DNA of 64,000 nt from Neckera pumila (GCA_963969595.1 OZ018416.1:19856065-19920064), one strand, 5' to 3'; positions 46,991-60,717 are shown, counted from the stretch's first letter. Made by a program: numbers and translations. The notes: generated by a model from the sequence alone, not told the origin.

Positions 46991-47639
46991 ACTTCAATTC
47001 AAGCAAGAAAAGACCTCTTCCAATCACAACATCATAATACACAACTCCTCCAATTTTCATTGAAAAAAATCCCTTCTCAAAACATAACACAACAACCTCC
47101 AAACAATTGGATCCCCCCCCTAAACTCACAACAAGAGAGAAGATGAAAAAAAATCACCTTTTTCCCACCTTAACTTCACTCTAACTTCACTCTATCTCTT
47201 TATCTTTTACTTTTCCACTCATTCTCCATCTTAACTTATCTCTAACTTCACTCTATCCACTCTATCTACGGAATAAAGAACTAAAATCTACATATATCTA
47301 GTAGAGGTAAAAAAAAAACTAGAACCCCAATTTCTTGAGACTCAGAAAAAAAAAACACTCTAGTTCGACATAGTATAATCTAAATAAAACACAAAGAAGA
47401 ATATCGAATGAGATGAAGCCACCTCAAATGATGTCAATTTCTTTATAATGCAACAAATATTAAAATCTATCTAAATCATATATATATATATACATAATCT
47501 ACATAATGTCTGCATTTGCAACACGACAGCGGTATTTCACTTTACATGAGTTATATATCTAGAATACCAGAAGGCTTTTGACGGACTCTTATTTACCTTG
47601 GCAAGTTCTCCTATCTTCAAGTATACTAGTGCGCCCTAT
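46991..47639. other. Intergenic DNA with pyrimidine-rich tracts
   Basis: The block at 47100-47290 consists of repeated 'ctctaacttcactctatc' phrases. No gene is seen. Confidence 0.4.
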
Positions 47640-48003
47640 GCCATTGCCACAGCCAAAATGAAAGGAATAGTCATTTAATTTTAGTTTTTTATTGATATAA
47701 AAACTTTGAAATTCAATAATTTTCACACCGTCATTTGAAACGCTACAAGACAAAGCCCATCCACCCCTCCTTGCCAAGAGCTTTCCAATGGTACCATGAA
47801 CGCAACCAAAATCAAAGTAAAAGTAATTTTCTAATTTTTTGATCCATAATACTTTGAAAATCAATAACTTTTGCACTATAGGTCAAAACGCCACGAAACC
47901 AAGCCCGTGCACACCTCCTTGTCGAGGGCCTCTTGACGGTACCAAGAACGCGACCGGGGGACGCATAGTTTGGGAGATCTCAACGTAACAAACAAAACAA
48001 ATA
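47640..48003 (+). repeat. Dispersed ~250 bp repeat, copy 2
   Basis: It shows the 'gccattgccacagcc' start, 'actttgaaattcaat', 'atggtaccat', 'gggagatctcaacgta' and an A-rich end, as at 6478-6728. The central part is partly duplicated, making this copy longer. Confidence 0.5.
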
Positions 48004-50622
48004 GGTATCTAAATATAAGTATAAAAACCATGCTAACTTAATGTATGGATAATTTTCGTGGAAATCAATTTGGTTTATGAAAGTTTTGTATGATATGATC
48101 TGTAGTTTCTATAAGGTGGGCACCTCCAAATTCACAATTAAACCAATACTGCCATCATCACTTTGTCTAAACCTCCAAAATCAATATGTACCTACAAGGA
48201 AGAAACAATTTTAGAACCTCTACCAAAATAATTTTTGGGTCCTTCATCACTTTTGCATATAGTATCCAATGGTGTCCTGCTCATTGGTAAGTTGGAACCT
48301 TTTTTTACTTGCCAACAAAAAAACATGAAAATTTGACCAATCTAATAATAGTAAGTAAATAGGCACAATAGTAAAAAGTGTTGTTTTGGCTAGAGGCTTT
48401 GCTTCATTAAGGTAGTTTGCTCTAAAGTTGACCATTTAAGGATTGGTCCTCCTTTTTCATGGGCTTTTGTGGACTAGAAGATTTTTAGCTCATTTTTTAT
48501 ACGAAGAGAATTAAATAGATGCGGCATGTCACACAAGTGGTTTCCTATTTTTCCAAGCACTATTGAATTATTTATGAGTTTTCAAAGATTCTTGTCCAAA
48601 GCACCTATTATTGACAGTAGGTTTAGCAAAATGCATACACACACAACTTTTAAAGAGAAATGGAGAAACCAAGAAGAAGCATAGGGACTTGCAATAAATA
48701 ACAAGCAAGGGTCCTAACTACGACCATGCTTGTGTCAAATCAATTTTGCAGATTCTCCATTCTTTGTAACAAAGTTGTTGGCTTGCCAACTTGGTGGTTA
48801 TTACCTATGTGGTAGTCCACATGGAATCATAATGATTTTTTTTAAATGCAACCAAATCCAGAAATAAAATCAACATAGAAGTGTTGATTATTGTCCAAAC
48901 CAAAATGTCCTAATCAACTGTCAAAATCAACATATATTTTTTTATCTTCTTGTTGAATTAGACACTGAATTTTCTTGTAGTGTACAGAACAACTAAAATG
49001 TCACCATCCGACTGTCCAACCACCTAGCCAATTTCAAACTACCAACATGTCAAAGTAGGCCCACCATCAATACACAACAACCACATATATGACTATAGTA
49101 TGACTAAAGCGCCCCAAATGCTACGATAGATAGCCATTGCCATGTCAACAGCCACGTAGGAAAAATCCAAAGATGAACATTCATGTACGAAGACTGATGG
49201 TGATATAAAAAACGTAGTCATTTGCATAAAGGCTTTGTCCACAATGGCTACAACACTTAAAACTTGAAAAAGTCATATACGTCCATAATGACTAAAAAAA
49301 GAGTCATACATGCAGTTATAGAATGTTGGAATTGTTGTAGTGATTTGCATGCCTTGTTCTTTTTCAATTTTTTTCAAATTATATTAATATTTTGATTAAC
49401 AATACTCCGTGAATGATAAAAGAGGTAACCTCAATCAAAGGATCTACATGAAAACATTATTAAATAATCATCCATAGACACCAATACCAAGCAAATTTGC
49501 GTATATGATAAATAAAAACTACCTAATTTGTGGTAGAATTCATTATAACTCAAGATTGAAGGCCTTTGTAGAATGTGAGACTTGTGTGTTTAGACTAAAC
49601 TTGAGCTAATTAACAAAACAATATGGAACTTGGAATTGCTTTGCACCCAGCAACCATCACATGCCTAATTGTTGGGATTAGCTAGCTTATAACCAAAGAG
49701 TACAAAATCCTATCAAATTTGACCACATCAAATTAGTACTAGTGTGTAGGGAGCCCATTGCTATTACGTGATCCTAGAATACTATACACCTATGTCATAG
49801 ATGTCTAAATTATGGAAACTTTTCATGATTATAGTGTAACTATATTATAGATACCTATATTATAGGTGTTAATGTACTAGAGAACACACCGAGTGCGGTG
49901 CAAGGCAATGGGTGAGCCTAGCAAGGCAAGCTCATAAGCGAGCTCCTACGCACAATGTGCCGTACCCAGCGCGTTCCCTAGCATTAAGAGTAGTGCCCGA
50001 CATTCCTTGAGACGTTCCCAAGGCAGAATCAGTCCCTCGTGGCGGAATCGACCAGCATTGGTCACCCTACAATGTAATTTGTCCCAGAAAATGCCTGAAT
50101 CAACAGGTACTGCTTTTAATGTTATAAGCACCTTTGTGATTGTGGGATATCTATTCATACATACGCTCAAGACTCATGTGCTCCCATTTCCATGCCCACA
50201 CACTAGCATCGTTGGTATGTAGGTGGTGATTGCACAAATTCCACCTGCATTCGTTCTTCATCACCCACCACACCGGCCTACACAGTGGGCATCTTGCAAC
50301 GTCACAACAAGACTTCCAAAACTTCACTTGCAGGCAACTGAAAAGGAACAGTCAAATATCAGTAGTGATCCAACTACCTAGTGAGGCAAAAAGCACGGCT
50401 ATTCCATCCACCAACATGACCTAAAGATGAAATTTTCAAATCACAAATAAAGGGAGGAACTGAACTCCATCACATTAATTAGTGCAAATACTGCCAAATC
50501 ATTTTCTAAGAGGGCTTGAAGTTCAATTCAGTGACTGAGACCCAGGTGCAAAAGCCACTGAATTTGCTATTTAAGCAACTACAGTCTTCTTCAGTGCCTT
50601 CATGAGCTTCCATATCCAACGA
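48004..50622. other. Intergenic DNA, no supported gene
   Basis: Mostly AT-rich. A less AT-rich part at about 49880-50420 has short frames on both strands without recognisable motifs. Confidence 0.4.
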
Positions 50623-51407
50623 TCACACATTATAGACGGTTCGCAATCCTCTAAGAAGAACTGGTGACAATCCTTCGGCCATCAAGGTTGCAACTGCTTC
50701 AATGTAGGATGGTTTAGAGCTCCTCAGGCTATCAAAATCTGGAATAATCGATTCAAGATGCGTCTGATTGTTGTATGCAAGTGATGGAGTACTAATACAT
50801 CTCTTCTACAACAATGAACAAGAAAAGAGTTATTGAATCTCCATTATCAGTGCACCGTTTTGGTGGAATGAGAGAAAGTGAATAGGCTTGAAGGCCGGAT
50901 CGAGGTATGTTTAGATGCGACTACGTTTAATCTTTGGAGTAGTCATGGCTTTGTCGTCGTCGTCGTCCTCAAGCCCAACGACGGCACGAAGCTTTGCATC
51001 TCCGCCATATGATATATCAACCTCCGTCGATTTTTTTCCTTAGAGGCTCCAAAGCACCTGTGAAGATGACGGGATCGGACTCAAGAATCACAAGATGACG
51101 TCCCAAGTTGCGACATGTGTGAAGCAAAGTGCTTATACTCCAAACCGATTTACATCAGACCAATTCTCAAGTGCAGCATGAACGGAAAGTTCGTTTTAAA
51201 TGCGTAAGGATTAATAATACTTGTGGAGGTGTAGTAGTCTAACATGACATCCCTTGGCTTGGAAAATGCTTCATTGAGTAGTTGCACAAAAAAAAGGATC
51301 TTCTTCCCTCGCTCCCCTCTAGGCACAACGCCATTCATAAGAGACTGCACCGTGGTGAAGTTATAAAGTGGATCGTCTTCTTCAAGATTGGTTCCAACAA
51401 AATTGAG
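50623..51407 (-). pseudogene. Fragment of a DNA methylase-like (N-4/N-6 fold) plant gene
   Basis: Read downwards, an exon from about 51407 gives LEEDDPLYNFTTVQSLMNG, VPRGERGKK and then FSKPRDVMLDYY, the shape of the SAM-binding motif of this fold. A second piece (about 51135-50925) gives CRNLGRHLVILESDPVIF, typical of the strand after that motif. An extra A in the run near 51035 then shifts the frame to STEVDISYGGDAKLRAVVGL and a short Asp run. The last exon, 50805-50623 (acceptor ttgttgtag), is open for 60 codons: SIIPDFDSLRSSKPSYIEAV to GLRTVYNV and a stop. The part between the first two pieces does not splice cleanly. The frameshift and missing parts suggest a young pseudogene; a working gene with unusual exons is less likely. 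Confidence 0.45.
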
Positions 51408-51744
51408 CTTTCAATTCAAGGTAAGAGAGAAATTTGAATTCACAGGTGTCTCTAAAGGAAGCATCGATAAAAAAACAAAATCCAAAAACCGTTTTGACTA
51501 CCAAAACAATGTCATTACACCACCATATGATCGAACACCTGAAAAAATGGATCAGAAACAAGAAATATACTCACTACCACATACAATAAAAAAAAAAAGT
51601 GTATTAGAATCCATTTGGGTCCTTACTTGGCTCCAATCCAAGCTCATTCATGCCCCAGAATCCTGATACAACCTAAACCCACAAGCCTTAGCATAATTGA
51701 TTGATTAGAATGGTTAGGATTGAAAACCATAACTGCCTAGTCCT

Positions 51745-52253
51745 ATGCCACATTTAACTACTTCTGGACTATTCAATAAATTTTGGACTAAACATTTGGA
51801 AACCTCAGAATGGATAATAACCATTACAAGAGTTTTGAGGCCTCTAAGAGCCTGTTTCAGGCTTGTTCCCCCTCTGTTCCCCCCCGCAGCGAGGGAACGA
51901 CAAAATTGTCAAGATTTTTTTTTTTCAAAAAAAAACATGAAAATGAAAATGAAAATTTCTAAAATACAAAAAAAAATGAAAAAAAAAATGATTAATTTAT
52001 TTTTTCGGAAATTAGGTAGCAGTCGTGCGACCACGTCAGCCTGCGTGGCTGGCAACGTTCACAGCAATTTTCAGGCTGGGGAATTCGTGGGCTCTTGGAG
52101 GCTTCAAAACACCTCTTATGCATCGGGAGATCTTTGGATGTTTGTAAAGATCTCCAAATGTTTTGTACTGATCTCTCAATATTTTGGATTATCTCCTGAT
52201 GACCATTATTACTTTTGGACTTTCAAAAGTCTAGAAGTGGTTAAATGTGGCAT
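51745..52253. mobile_element. MITE-like element with 26-bp terminal inverted repeats (509 bp)
   Basis: The left end starts ATGCCACATTTAACTACTTC and the right end is the inverse of ATGCCACATTTAACCACTTC; 24 of 26 positions match. Weaker pairing goes on inwards ('ggataataaccatt', 'cctctaagagcc'). The centre has a C-run and poly-A/T tracts. Non-coding. Confidence 0.65.
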
Positions 52254-52583
52254 TCATCACGAAAGAGCTTTCTAACAAATTCAATGATGCGTTCGATCAA
52301 TGGGGTGCACTAGAGGCAAGCTTACCATCTTGCGCAATTGCAAAGCAGCCTAAGTTATAAAAAATGATCGCCGGTTAGGACCTACCGAGCCACAAGTGGT
52401 GAAGTTGGTATTGATCTACAATTATTTTTGATGGCTTGGTCTACCTTGCAATTACCGGATATAATCTCAATGTAGGAGAGTTGAACCGTTTGATTTCTTT
52501 GATTGCTTAACCAATCAAAACATGCCACAATGGCAAAACTCTCCTGTATTTAGGTTATGTTAGGTGGATCCGCACTCATTAAG

Positions 52584-53516
52584 TTAACCCCTAAAGGACC
52601 GGACTGTGTTTTTTGGACTTATAACTTTTTTGGGCAGGTGCATGTGAGCAGAGATTTCCACATTTTGGGCTGAAATTTTAATAGAATGTGGGGACAAGGA
52701 ATATCTTTCATATGCTCAAATTCCATGACATTTGGAAATACGAGTAAAAAGTTATTGCACAATATGTTGTTTGTTTCTCAACTTGGGCAGTCCGGGCAGA
52801 TCTGGAAAAAACACTTTTTTAAGAAATAAAAATTTGAAATTTGTTCTTCAGATTTGTATGTACTCAAAAAGCTTTGAATCATTGCATTTCAATAGTTGAG
52901 ACAAAAGTTATGAGGCTTTTTAGTTTGCGGGCAGTTATGGAATTCCTACACCAAAAAAAACTTTGAAGTCCTTTATTTTCCTGAAATTTCAATATTTTTG
53001 AAAAAAAATAATGCTATTGGATGTAGATTGTTTATAATAACAATTCAACCATTTGGATTTGTAATTTTGTAATTTTGTAAATTATTTATTAACAATTTAG
53101 TATTTTGAATCATTCTCTACTTCTTTCTACTTACTATTTTTTTCCTATATGTTGCACAACTCCAAATGATCTGAAAATTTTCATGTATGTAGCCAACTTG
53201 CCCTGAAGAATGAATCCAAAGAAGCACAACCATTTTGGACATTTTTTCATAATGATTTGACCTTGTGAAGTGCAGCTGCCCGGTTTTTCGCAGTGGTCAA
53301 AAATGGATTTTTGCCACTTCAAATGCTAATATCTTGCAATCTACATGGTGGAAATTTCTGAAATTTTTTCCACATATTCTCAAACTAGAGTAAGACAAGA
53401 TCCCACGGTTACATGTGTCAAAAAATGATATTTTTCAAAAATTTGGTACTTGGACTAGAAATGGCAGTTTTGGAGCTTTTTTGGTGAGAACATAGTCAAG
53501 GAACTTTAGGGGTTAA
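52584..53516 (+). mobile_element. TTAA element, family A, copy 5 (933 bp)
   Basis: The ends are TTAACCCCTAAAGGACC and GGAACTTTAGGGGTTAA, perfect. The inside follows the family order throughout. One of the best-preserved copies. Confidence 0.8.
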
Positions 53517-53933
53517 TACCAATTGGTAGCAATAGAAATTTCTCTCAAATTTCTCTCACTCCAAGACCAATGAAATTTCTACTTCATACCCACCTTGTTG
53601 AAAACTTGCACAACCAAGCTCTGAGCATCTCAATCTTAATTTACCTCTCCTTATCAATTGAAACATACCACGACAGCAAAACTCTCCTACATTGGGATTA
53701 TGAAATGGGAAAATGGGAAATGCTGTGAGATTTGAATCGCATATATGCCCTTAATCATAGAAATGGAGTCCACTTTCTGTTCAAGGCGAAATTCATCCTC
53801 AATTTCCACCAATTCGTTTTCAGGATTTGTCGATTCCCTGTTGCTGAACTGTCAAGGTTCTCCTTAGAATTTGCACCATCCTACAATTCCAGATTAGTTG
53901 AAATCAACTTCAGGAATATAGAAAGCAGATATT

Positions 53934-54163
53934 TTAACCCTTAAAGGACGAAGGGGTGACCCTGGAAATCATCCTGTTTCATTACCGTGTGACATCATCT
54001 ACATTAAAAATTCAAAAGTATCTATTGGAAGTCAAGCTACTATAGAAGATTTTCCCTTTTCACAATAAACTTTGAGGATGAATAGTTGCACTTCTGTCTT
54101 GTAGAGTTTAATTCTCTGTCATCCATCAACCATTCTATGACCTCCTCAACGTTTAGGGGTTAA
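53934..54163 (+). mobile_element. TTAA element, family C, copy 3 (230 bp)
   Basis: It is TTAA-bounded, with ends TTAACCCTTAAAGGACG and CAACGTTTAGGGGTTAA. It is very close in sequence and equal in length to copy 1 at 5441-5670. Confidence 0.75.
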
Positions 54164-55140
54164 ACATGAATCATGGAACCAAAAGCACGCATATTAGACT
54201 TCCATGTATGAAAAATGAACAAATAAGGTGGAAGCACCCAAAACCGTCAATATTAAGCAATTCAGCACTATTGGAGGCAACTTTTCCTAAAATTAATATT
54301 TTTGAATTATTGGCGAGTGAAAATCATGAATGTTCCAAAAAAATAGATTTTTGGGATGTAATTTGTAATTTCTACGATTTTTCAAAGAGACAACTCCCTA
54401 GACCACTGAAACTATCACATAGGTAGACCCAAAATTGAAATCAACAAAAATCTATAGTTAGCAAATGAGAGTTAGATATGTGTCCTTTAAATGCATCAGC
54501 AAATCAAAGTCAAGCACTTCAAGGATAGATTTTGCTAATGGGTATTTCTACTTTATGACGGACTGGACTGGATTAGGCCCGCAACTCATCCGGCTCCTTG
54601 GATCCGAGTTGCATAGAAATGGTGCCAAGGGTTTCGGGAATCTTGACTTTGGGTAGACTGATACCTAAGATTTGATCACCATCTTGGTTACAATATTCCA
54701 AAAGTTGGGCACCTTGGACCCAAGTTGCCGTTGGAGGTCTAAATCTCATCAAATTTAAATTGAAAATTGAAAATTGGATCACCCATAAGAGGAAATCTGA
54801 GGCCTCCGGAGGTCCACTTTGCAGTGACAAATGAAGCTATTAAGAATGGAATAGGGAGCCTCTCAAATATGTCCAAAGTGCATTGTCAACTAGTCTAACT
54901 TTCACTAAAATAATACTAGATAAGTTGATAATTACAATACAATAGGATAAAAGGTGATAAATTGACAATTGAAACAAATTGAGTCCAATGAAATCCAATA
55001 GCCACTTACTTAATTTTGTAAGTTTGGAGATGCAAAGAGAAGCTCTTTAAGCAAGTGGGTTACTAATAGGTAAAATAATCCATGTGAGATATGTAAATTA
55101 GGATTAATAGGATCTCAACCGCTCATAATTTAGTCAGATG
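54164..55140. other. Intergenic DNA, no supported gene
   Basis: Short open frames on both strands lack recognisable motifs. The right part (from about 54960) belongs to the repeat shared with 60500-61450. Confidence 0.4.
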
Positions 55141-55510
55141 CAAGAATTGCGTTCAAAGTCGAATTTCTGACCTCAGTTAGGCATTGGAGAATAAATTCTT
55201 TTTTTAAACTTTGAATTGAGTTAATGTGAAGAATCAAGGTAAATTTCATCTCTAAAAATTCATTTGAGATTTTGAGAATCCAAATAAAAGTTATGGCTAA
55301 ATTTTAGAGAAGGGTTGGAAGGGACATTTTTTTAGACATCTTCAAATATCTTCTCTGAATTTTGTCCATAATTTTTTATTGGAGGCTCTAAATCTCAAAT
55401 AGATTTTTGGAGATAAAATTTAGCTTGCTTCTCCATACTAACTAAATTCACTATTTCTGAAGAAAAAAAATTCTACTAACCTAAATAATTGACTCTGAAC
55501 ACAATTCTTG
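55141..55510. repeat. Foldback repeat, copy 1 (arms ~175 bp)
   Basis: The sequence from 'caagaattgcgttcaaa' to about 55320 is an imperfect inverse of about 55335 to 'aacacaattcttg' at 55510. The flanks on both sides also match those of the copy at 60718-61095 ('aataatccatgtg', 'ttgtatttggat'). Confidence 0.6.
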
Positions 55511-56225
55511 CATTTGCCAATGAGTGGTCTATCTTCAAATTATCCCATAGAGGATTCATGATGGACAATTGATTTTTTTATAAAAACAACCTCTTCACCC
55601 TTCATTCTCACCAAATGTCAATGAAGTAAGTCTTTCTTATTGCCATCAAAAAAAATTCTTGATGGTTGATGGTCATTGGACTATTTTTGGACTTTTGTTT
55701 TTTTCTCACAATTTGGTTTGAGTGGAAGGTGCATCCAAGTACAAAGTATCTAATAATTAAGATTAAGATGCATTAGAATACCTTAACCGTGATTATTTAA
55801 CACCTTGTATTTGGATTTTGAGCCACTGACAAGTATCTGACATTGTGACATAAGGTGAGCAAGAATACGGGAAAAAATAAACTATAAGTCCAAAAAAATG
55901 TAACTTGCAAGGTCTTTGGTGGGGGCATCAAAAGCCTTGTCTTTTTATAAATGTCTTGGAGGCATCCACAATATTTTTAGAACTCCTTGGATGCAGTTTG
56001 TCAATTACATATTTATTGGAATTTGAAGTACAAAAAATATTCATTGTCCCCTTATACAATCTACATTTAATTTATATATACAGAATTTAAAGTCAAGTCA
56101 TTTGAATTTTGTAATGAACATTCTCTAAACATTTTGAAAATACTTTTGAAAATTGAAATTTCTGTCAATGTGCATTAGAGTGTTTAATGTATATCCATAC
56201 CTTAAGTTTGGCTATTTGTTTGTTT
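55511..56225. other. Intergenic DNA, part of a repeat shared with 61095-61450
   Basis: The left part up to about 55880 aligns loosely with the sequence after the second foldback copy and includes a decayed version of its hairpin at about 55735-55800. No gene is seen. Confidence 0.4.
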
Positions 56226-56470
56226 TGTTTGTTTTGTTTTGTTACATTGAGATCTCCCGGACCGTGAGTCCCCGGACCGTGAGTCCCCCGACCGTGTGCT
56301 TGGTACCGTCGGAAAGGGCTTGGCGAGGAGGGGTGCATGGGCTTGGTTTGTGGCATTTGGGGCTATGGTGCGGAAGTTATCGAATTTCAAAGTATTTATT
56401 GAATCAAAAATTTAGAAAAATATTTTTACTTTTGGTTTGACTGTGGCAACGGCACAGGGCACAGTAGTCC
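56226..56470 (-). repeat. Dispersed ~250 bp repeat, copy 3 (inverted)
   Basis: It has a TTTTG-rich start, then 'gagatctcccggaccgtgagt' with a local 14-bp duplication (ccggaccgtgagtc), 'ggtaccgtcgg', 'gaatttcaaagt' and 'gactgtggcaacggcac'. This is the inverse of the order at 6478-6728. Confidence 0.55.
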
Positions 56471-56682
56471 AATGTATGGAAAATTGGTCCAAGAATTCAT
56501 ACCCTATAGCATGGTATTATCCAAAATTCAATTATATAACATATGAAAAACTTTATGAAGTTATGGTGTACATGCATTTTGTCACCTTTATCTAAACAAA
56601 TAATCATTTGTCTAATAGAAAGACTATCAAAATGTATTTTTATAAGTTTGAAACCGAGGATTGCACGATTGGTTGGGTGTTT

Positions 56683-57593
56683 TTAACCCCTTAAAGACTA
56701 AAAGGACACAATGTGTCTGCTTGAAATTTTCAATGGCAAATTCTTGGTAGGGTGAAACAAATCTCAATATTTTATAATTAAGGACTTGTAGAGTAATAAG
56801 TTGACAAACTTGTTTCATTATTTTGAATTTCAAAATTTTTTATGTGAGAATATTTAAAAAATTATTTAGGAAATGTAGTCTAATAGAAAAATGGAAGCAA
56901 ACATAGTTTTTTTACAATGAAATGATTTGTAGGGATGGAAAAAAATATTTTTTTACATTCTTAGTCATTAATTTGCACAAATAAATCGAATCTAGAAAAA
57001 AAAATTCAAAAATGCATCTTTAGAAATTTTAAATATACAAGGTTGAATTTGGTGCGATTAAAAATACAAAAATAATTAGAATGATTCCAAATTTTTGAAG
57101 ATGTACTACAGCATAGGCTAATTACATTAATTATAAAGTTTCAAAACTTGTTGCATACATAAATTTTTTTAAATTTTATAGGATCCAATTTGGTCAATTT
57201 TGGCTTTCTACTCCTTTTCTTTGAAAATGTGTACAAATTTGAGAGAGTTCTTTATTTTTATTTTTTTAAATTAAGAATATTACATTTGTCTTAAATTCCA
57301 ATCCAATTTTTTGTGGGTGGGGGGATAAAGCATTATTCATCTTCTTATAATAATTCTTCTCCAAAAGCTGCGTTTTTTGCCTAAAAAGTCAATCATCCAA
57401 AATTATTATAATCTAAAAATCCAACAGTCAATATTTTCCACAATTAATTCTAGACACACTAGGCAAAGTAGTCTTTACTTTTGTGTGGTTAAGAGAAAGA
57501 ATTCCAAGCACATCCGTGTGCAAAAAATATCAAAGTGGAATAATTCATTGAAAACCTCCATTGTCAAAACATTGGTAGGCCTTGAGGTGTTAA
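56683..57593. mobile_element. Candidate TTAA element, singleton (911 bp)
   Basis: The left end is TTAACCCCTTAAAG and the right end CCTTGAGGTGTTAA. Length and termini fit the TTAA families, but the inside is unlike family A, and the right terminus is only a partial match. Confidence 0.4.
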
Positions 57594-59961
57594 CATAAAA
57601 TTATGAGGGGGGGTCAAACTATGGTCATAGTAGAATGATACCATTTTATAAATGTACTCATAACTCTTAAATTATCTATGATTATAAACTCAATTTTTTA
57701 CAAATGTTATCATCAATGCAGTACACTAATCAAAGGATTTAATTTTTAAATATTATGTTTTGCAAAGAATGAATCACACGTTTTTAAATTTTTATATATG
57801 CAACTTTGTGACAACCAAATCACTACATTGTAGCTTCAAAACACCCCCGGGTATACCAAATATGCTCTTGAAACCAATCATCATCTACCAACTAGAAGTT
57901 GACATTTTGAAGGTGAAAATGAACTTGAAAGTGAACTTCCTTGGAGAATAAAAAATAAAAACAAATCTTTCACATTTTCTAGAATTAGAATTGTCTTTAT
58001 CAAGTTCTTGAATGCTTTTAGATTTTTTCCTTCTATGTGAGTAGTAGGTACATACGAGAAACTACATCTTAGAATTATCTTACGCAAAGGTCAGATTTGG
58101 CATAAATTGTCCTTTTTGTGAAAAAGTCCACAGTTCATTTTGGAATTGGTGTGAGGTGACATGAATCCCTAAGAATCTTGAGAATCTGATGTGGAAATTC
58201 AATTTTGACACTTGAGTGCTGAATCAGATCTTCACATATGATAGCATTGTTTGTTGTCAAACAAAATAGCAACTAAATTGTTCAATTCCAATTATTAAAA
58301 ATGTATTCTAGAAATAAAAAAACTTGCCTACTCCAAAATCCATATCAAACCAACAATCTTGATCCTGAAAAATAATTGGTGCAATTATCCATGCAAAATT
58401 CTAAAATTCTTTAATTTTGTCTTATGTGCTAATATATATGCACCTATAGTTGTCACTACTTACAACCAATCATATAGTTATTATTATTAAAATAATTTTT
58501 TATATTGGCAATTGAAAGAAGATTCTAATTCACTCTAGCATGCAATATTTTGACACTATATGAATAAGTTATGAATTTTCAAAGGATTGTCTCTAGGATA
58601 TAAAAACCAACACCAAGCTCTCAAAGTCTCTCATATATGTTTTGATTGTATAATCAAACCATGTAGTTTTTTGTGACACAAATAGAAAATAACCAACCCG
58701 TTCAACTCCTTCTAGACCCACCCTAAGTTTATACCCTCTTCCACCATCACTCTTTCTCACACAAATCTCTCAAGAATTCCCTCTTGCTCTCTTTATTTGT
58801 CATCCTTTACTATCATCCTACTAAAATCATAATTCCCTCTATAATATCACAATTCAATTTTGAATAATATTATAGAAATTCGATTGCTTTTGTAATAGCC
58901 ATAGGATACTTTCTACTATATATTATGTATTCTTTTCGTGAAATATTTGAAATTAAATGGATAATTCTAAAAAAAATTCAAAAAAACTTTTCAGACAACA
59001 AAACTATAGATAAATCCCATGTCTTTTTAAAATGCGATATTAAAGAATAAGGAAGCATCAACCACTAGCGTTGCTCTACATATTCAAATGTGAAGATTCT
59101 ACTTACATTGTTCATTTGATTAATATATTCTTATTGCAATGTTTTCATCTTTGCAAAGGTTATTTTGTAAAAATTATGATATAAAGATTTTCTTTAATTA
59201 CATTATATTGCACTATATAAATTCTTTCAAAGAATATTGTATGAGGATGTCAATATTTTCATTTAAAGATTATACATACTTTGTTTATCTACATTCTATC
59301 ACATGAAAAACTGATGAAAGTAAAATATTTAATGTGTAGCAAAGCAAGCGCCAGTCGCTAGTGCTAATAAAAAATGTAGATAGAATCTCCCTTTTAACAA
59401 AGATAGGTAGTTTGAGAGTAATTCACCCTCATTAGTCTAGAGTCTTCAGGGTCAATTGTGGGACCTCATTAGATGAATATACTCTTCATATATGCCAACC
59501 CTTTTGTTTTTTTGTGTTTTCCTACAACTACTTGGTCCAAATGTAGGCATTACATTTGGGGCACTGTTAATTAGTGGGTGTACATACCTTTAGATGTACA
59601 AACCTTAGTACCAGTTTCAACCCATTTTAGTGGAAGTTGGCTCAAAAGTGTGGCTATTTCATTTTGGTTCAGGTTTTAGACACCTGTTCTGTAGTCCCAA
59701 TATAGTTGCCAATGAGGGAGGAGAAAGACAAATTGATTAACCAGACTAGCAGAGACCAAAAATGTCGCATGCATTATTTTGACACTAATTGAATAAGTTG
59801 TGAATTTTCAAAGTATTATCTCTAGATGTTCCAAAATTAACACTAAACTCTCATGATAGAGTCATATGTTTTGATTGTGCACATCTTGTGTAATCAATAT
59901 CCAAATTTTGAGTGTGACGGTTTTTGGTCCAAATATAGGTATCACACTTTGATCATATGCC
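57594..59961. other. Intergenic DNA, nothing recognised
   Basis: Very AT-rich. No domain-bearing frames, RNA genes or clear element ends were found. Confidence 0.4.
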
Positions 59962-60109
59962 TTAACCCTAAAAGATGTATGCCCTCATGACCAAGGTAGT
60001 CACTGAAATACTTCAATTATTGAAACCATAGGTGCATTCTTTTGTTCTACAGCTACGAGTGAAGTCATCCATCATACCTTTTACGTTAGCAACATCCTTT
60101 GAAAGTTAA
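59962..60109 (+). mobile_element. TTAA element, family D, copy 3 (148 bp)
   Basis: It is TTAA-bounded ('TTAACCCTAAAAGATG' to 'CCTTTGAAAGTTAA') and shares 'catgaccaaggtagtcac' and 'gaagtcatcca' with the other copies. An inverted partial copy follows at about 60215-60320. Confidence 0.6.
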
Positions 60110-60717
60110 CGCCACAACAATCAAAAAGTGGCGGATGGATGACTTTTCACGTTACTATATAAATGAAAAATGCACATATTGGTCCTTAAATTGTATCATT
60201 TTTGGCAAAGTACCTTGGTCATAGGTCTCGTCTTTTTAGGATTAATCCTTGAAGGATGCTAAAGACCCAAAGTGTTCAATGAATGACTTCATTGGTAATT
60301 GCAAGAAACGAAGAATGTATCCATTGTAGAAAATCGCAGGCCTATGGAGGGCCGCTCCAGAGTGACCCAACCAATCTATTACTTGAAAGTAGGCATGTAG
60401 CCAGAGTGAGTAGTCAGAGTGTGTGAATTTCGGGATGGATGTCAGGACTCACTAATGTGATTGTAGTACAAGTTTGATTAACTGGGTAAATCAAGTTCAA
60501 TCAAATTAACCAAAATGAAGTGGATTTTGATGCTAATTGTCAAAAAAATTAGAAACACTAGTGATTTCGAACTAGCTTTGTAAGCCAGATAGTTTAGTTG
60601 AAGTTGAGAAGGGAAGATATTTATACAAGTGGGATAGTAGTAGGTACAATAATCCATGTGGAAAATGTAAATTAGAACTAATAAGAGCACAACCATCATA
60701 GTTAAGTAAAAAGCAGA

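Noticed and set aside
50947..51045. Short Ser-rich plus-strand frame with a (tcg)n run, resembling a transit peptide
   Set aside because: The minus strand reads as methylase-like coding sequence with an Asp run here, which explains the repeat better.
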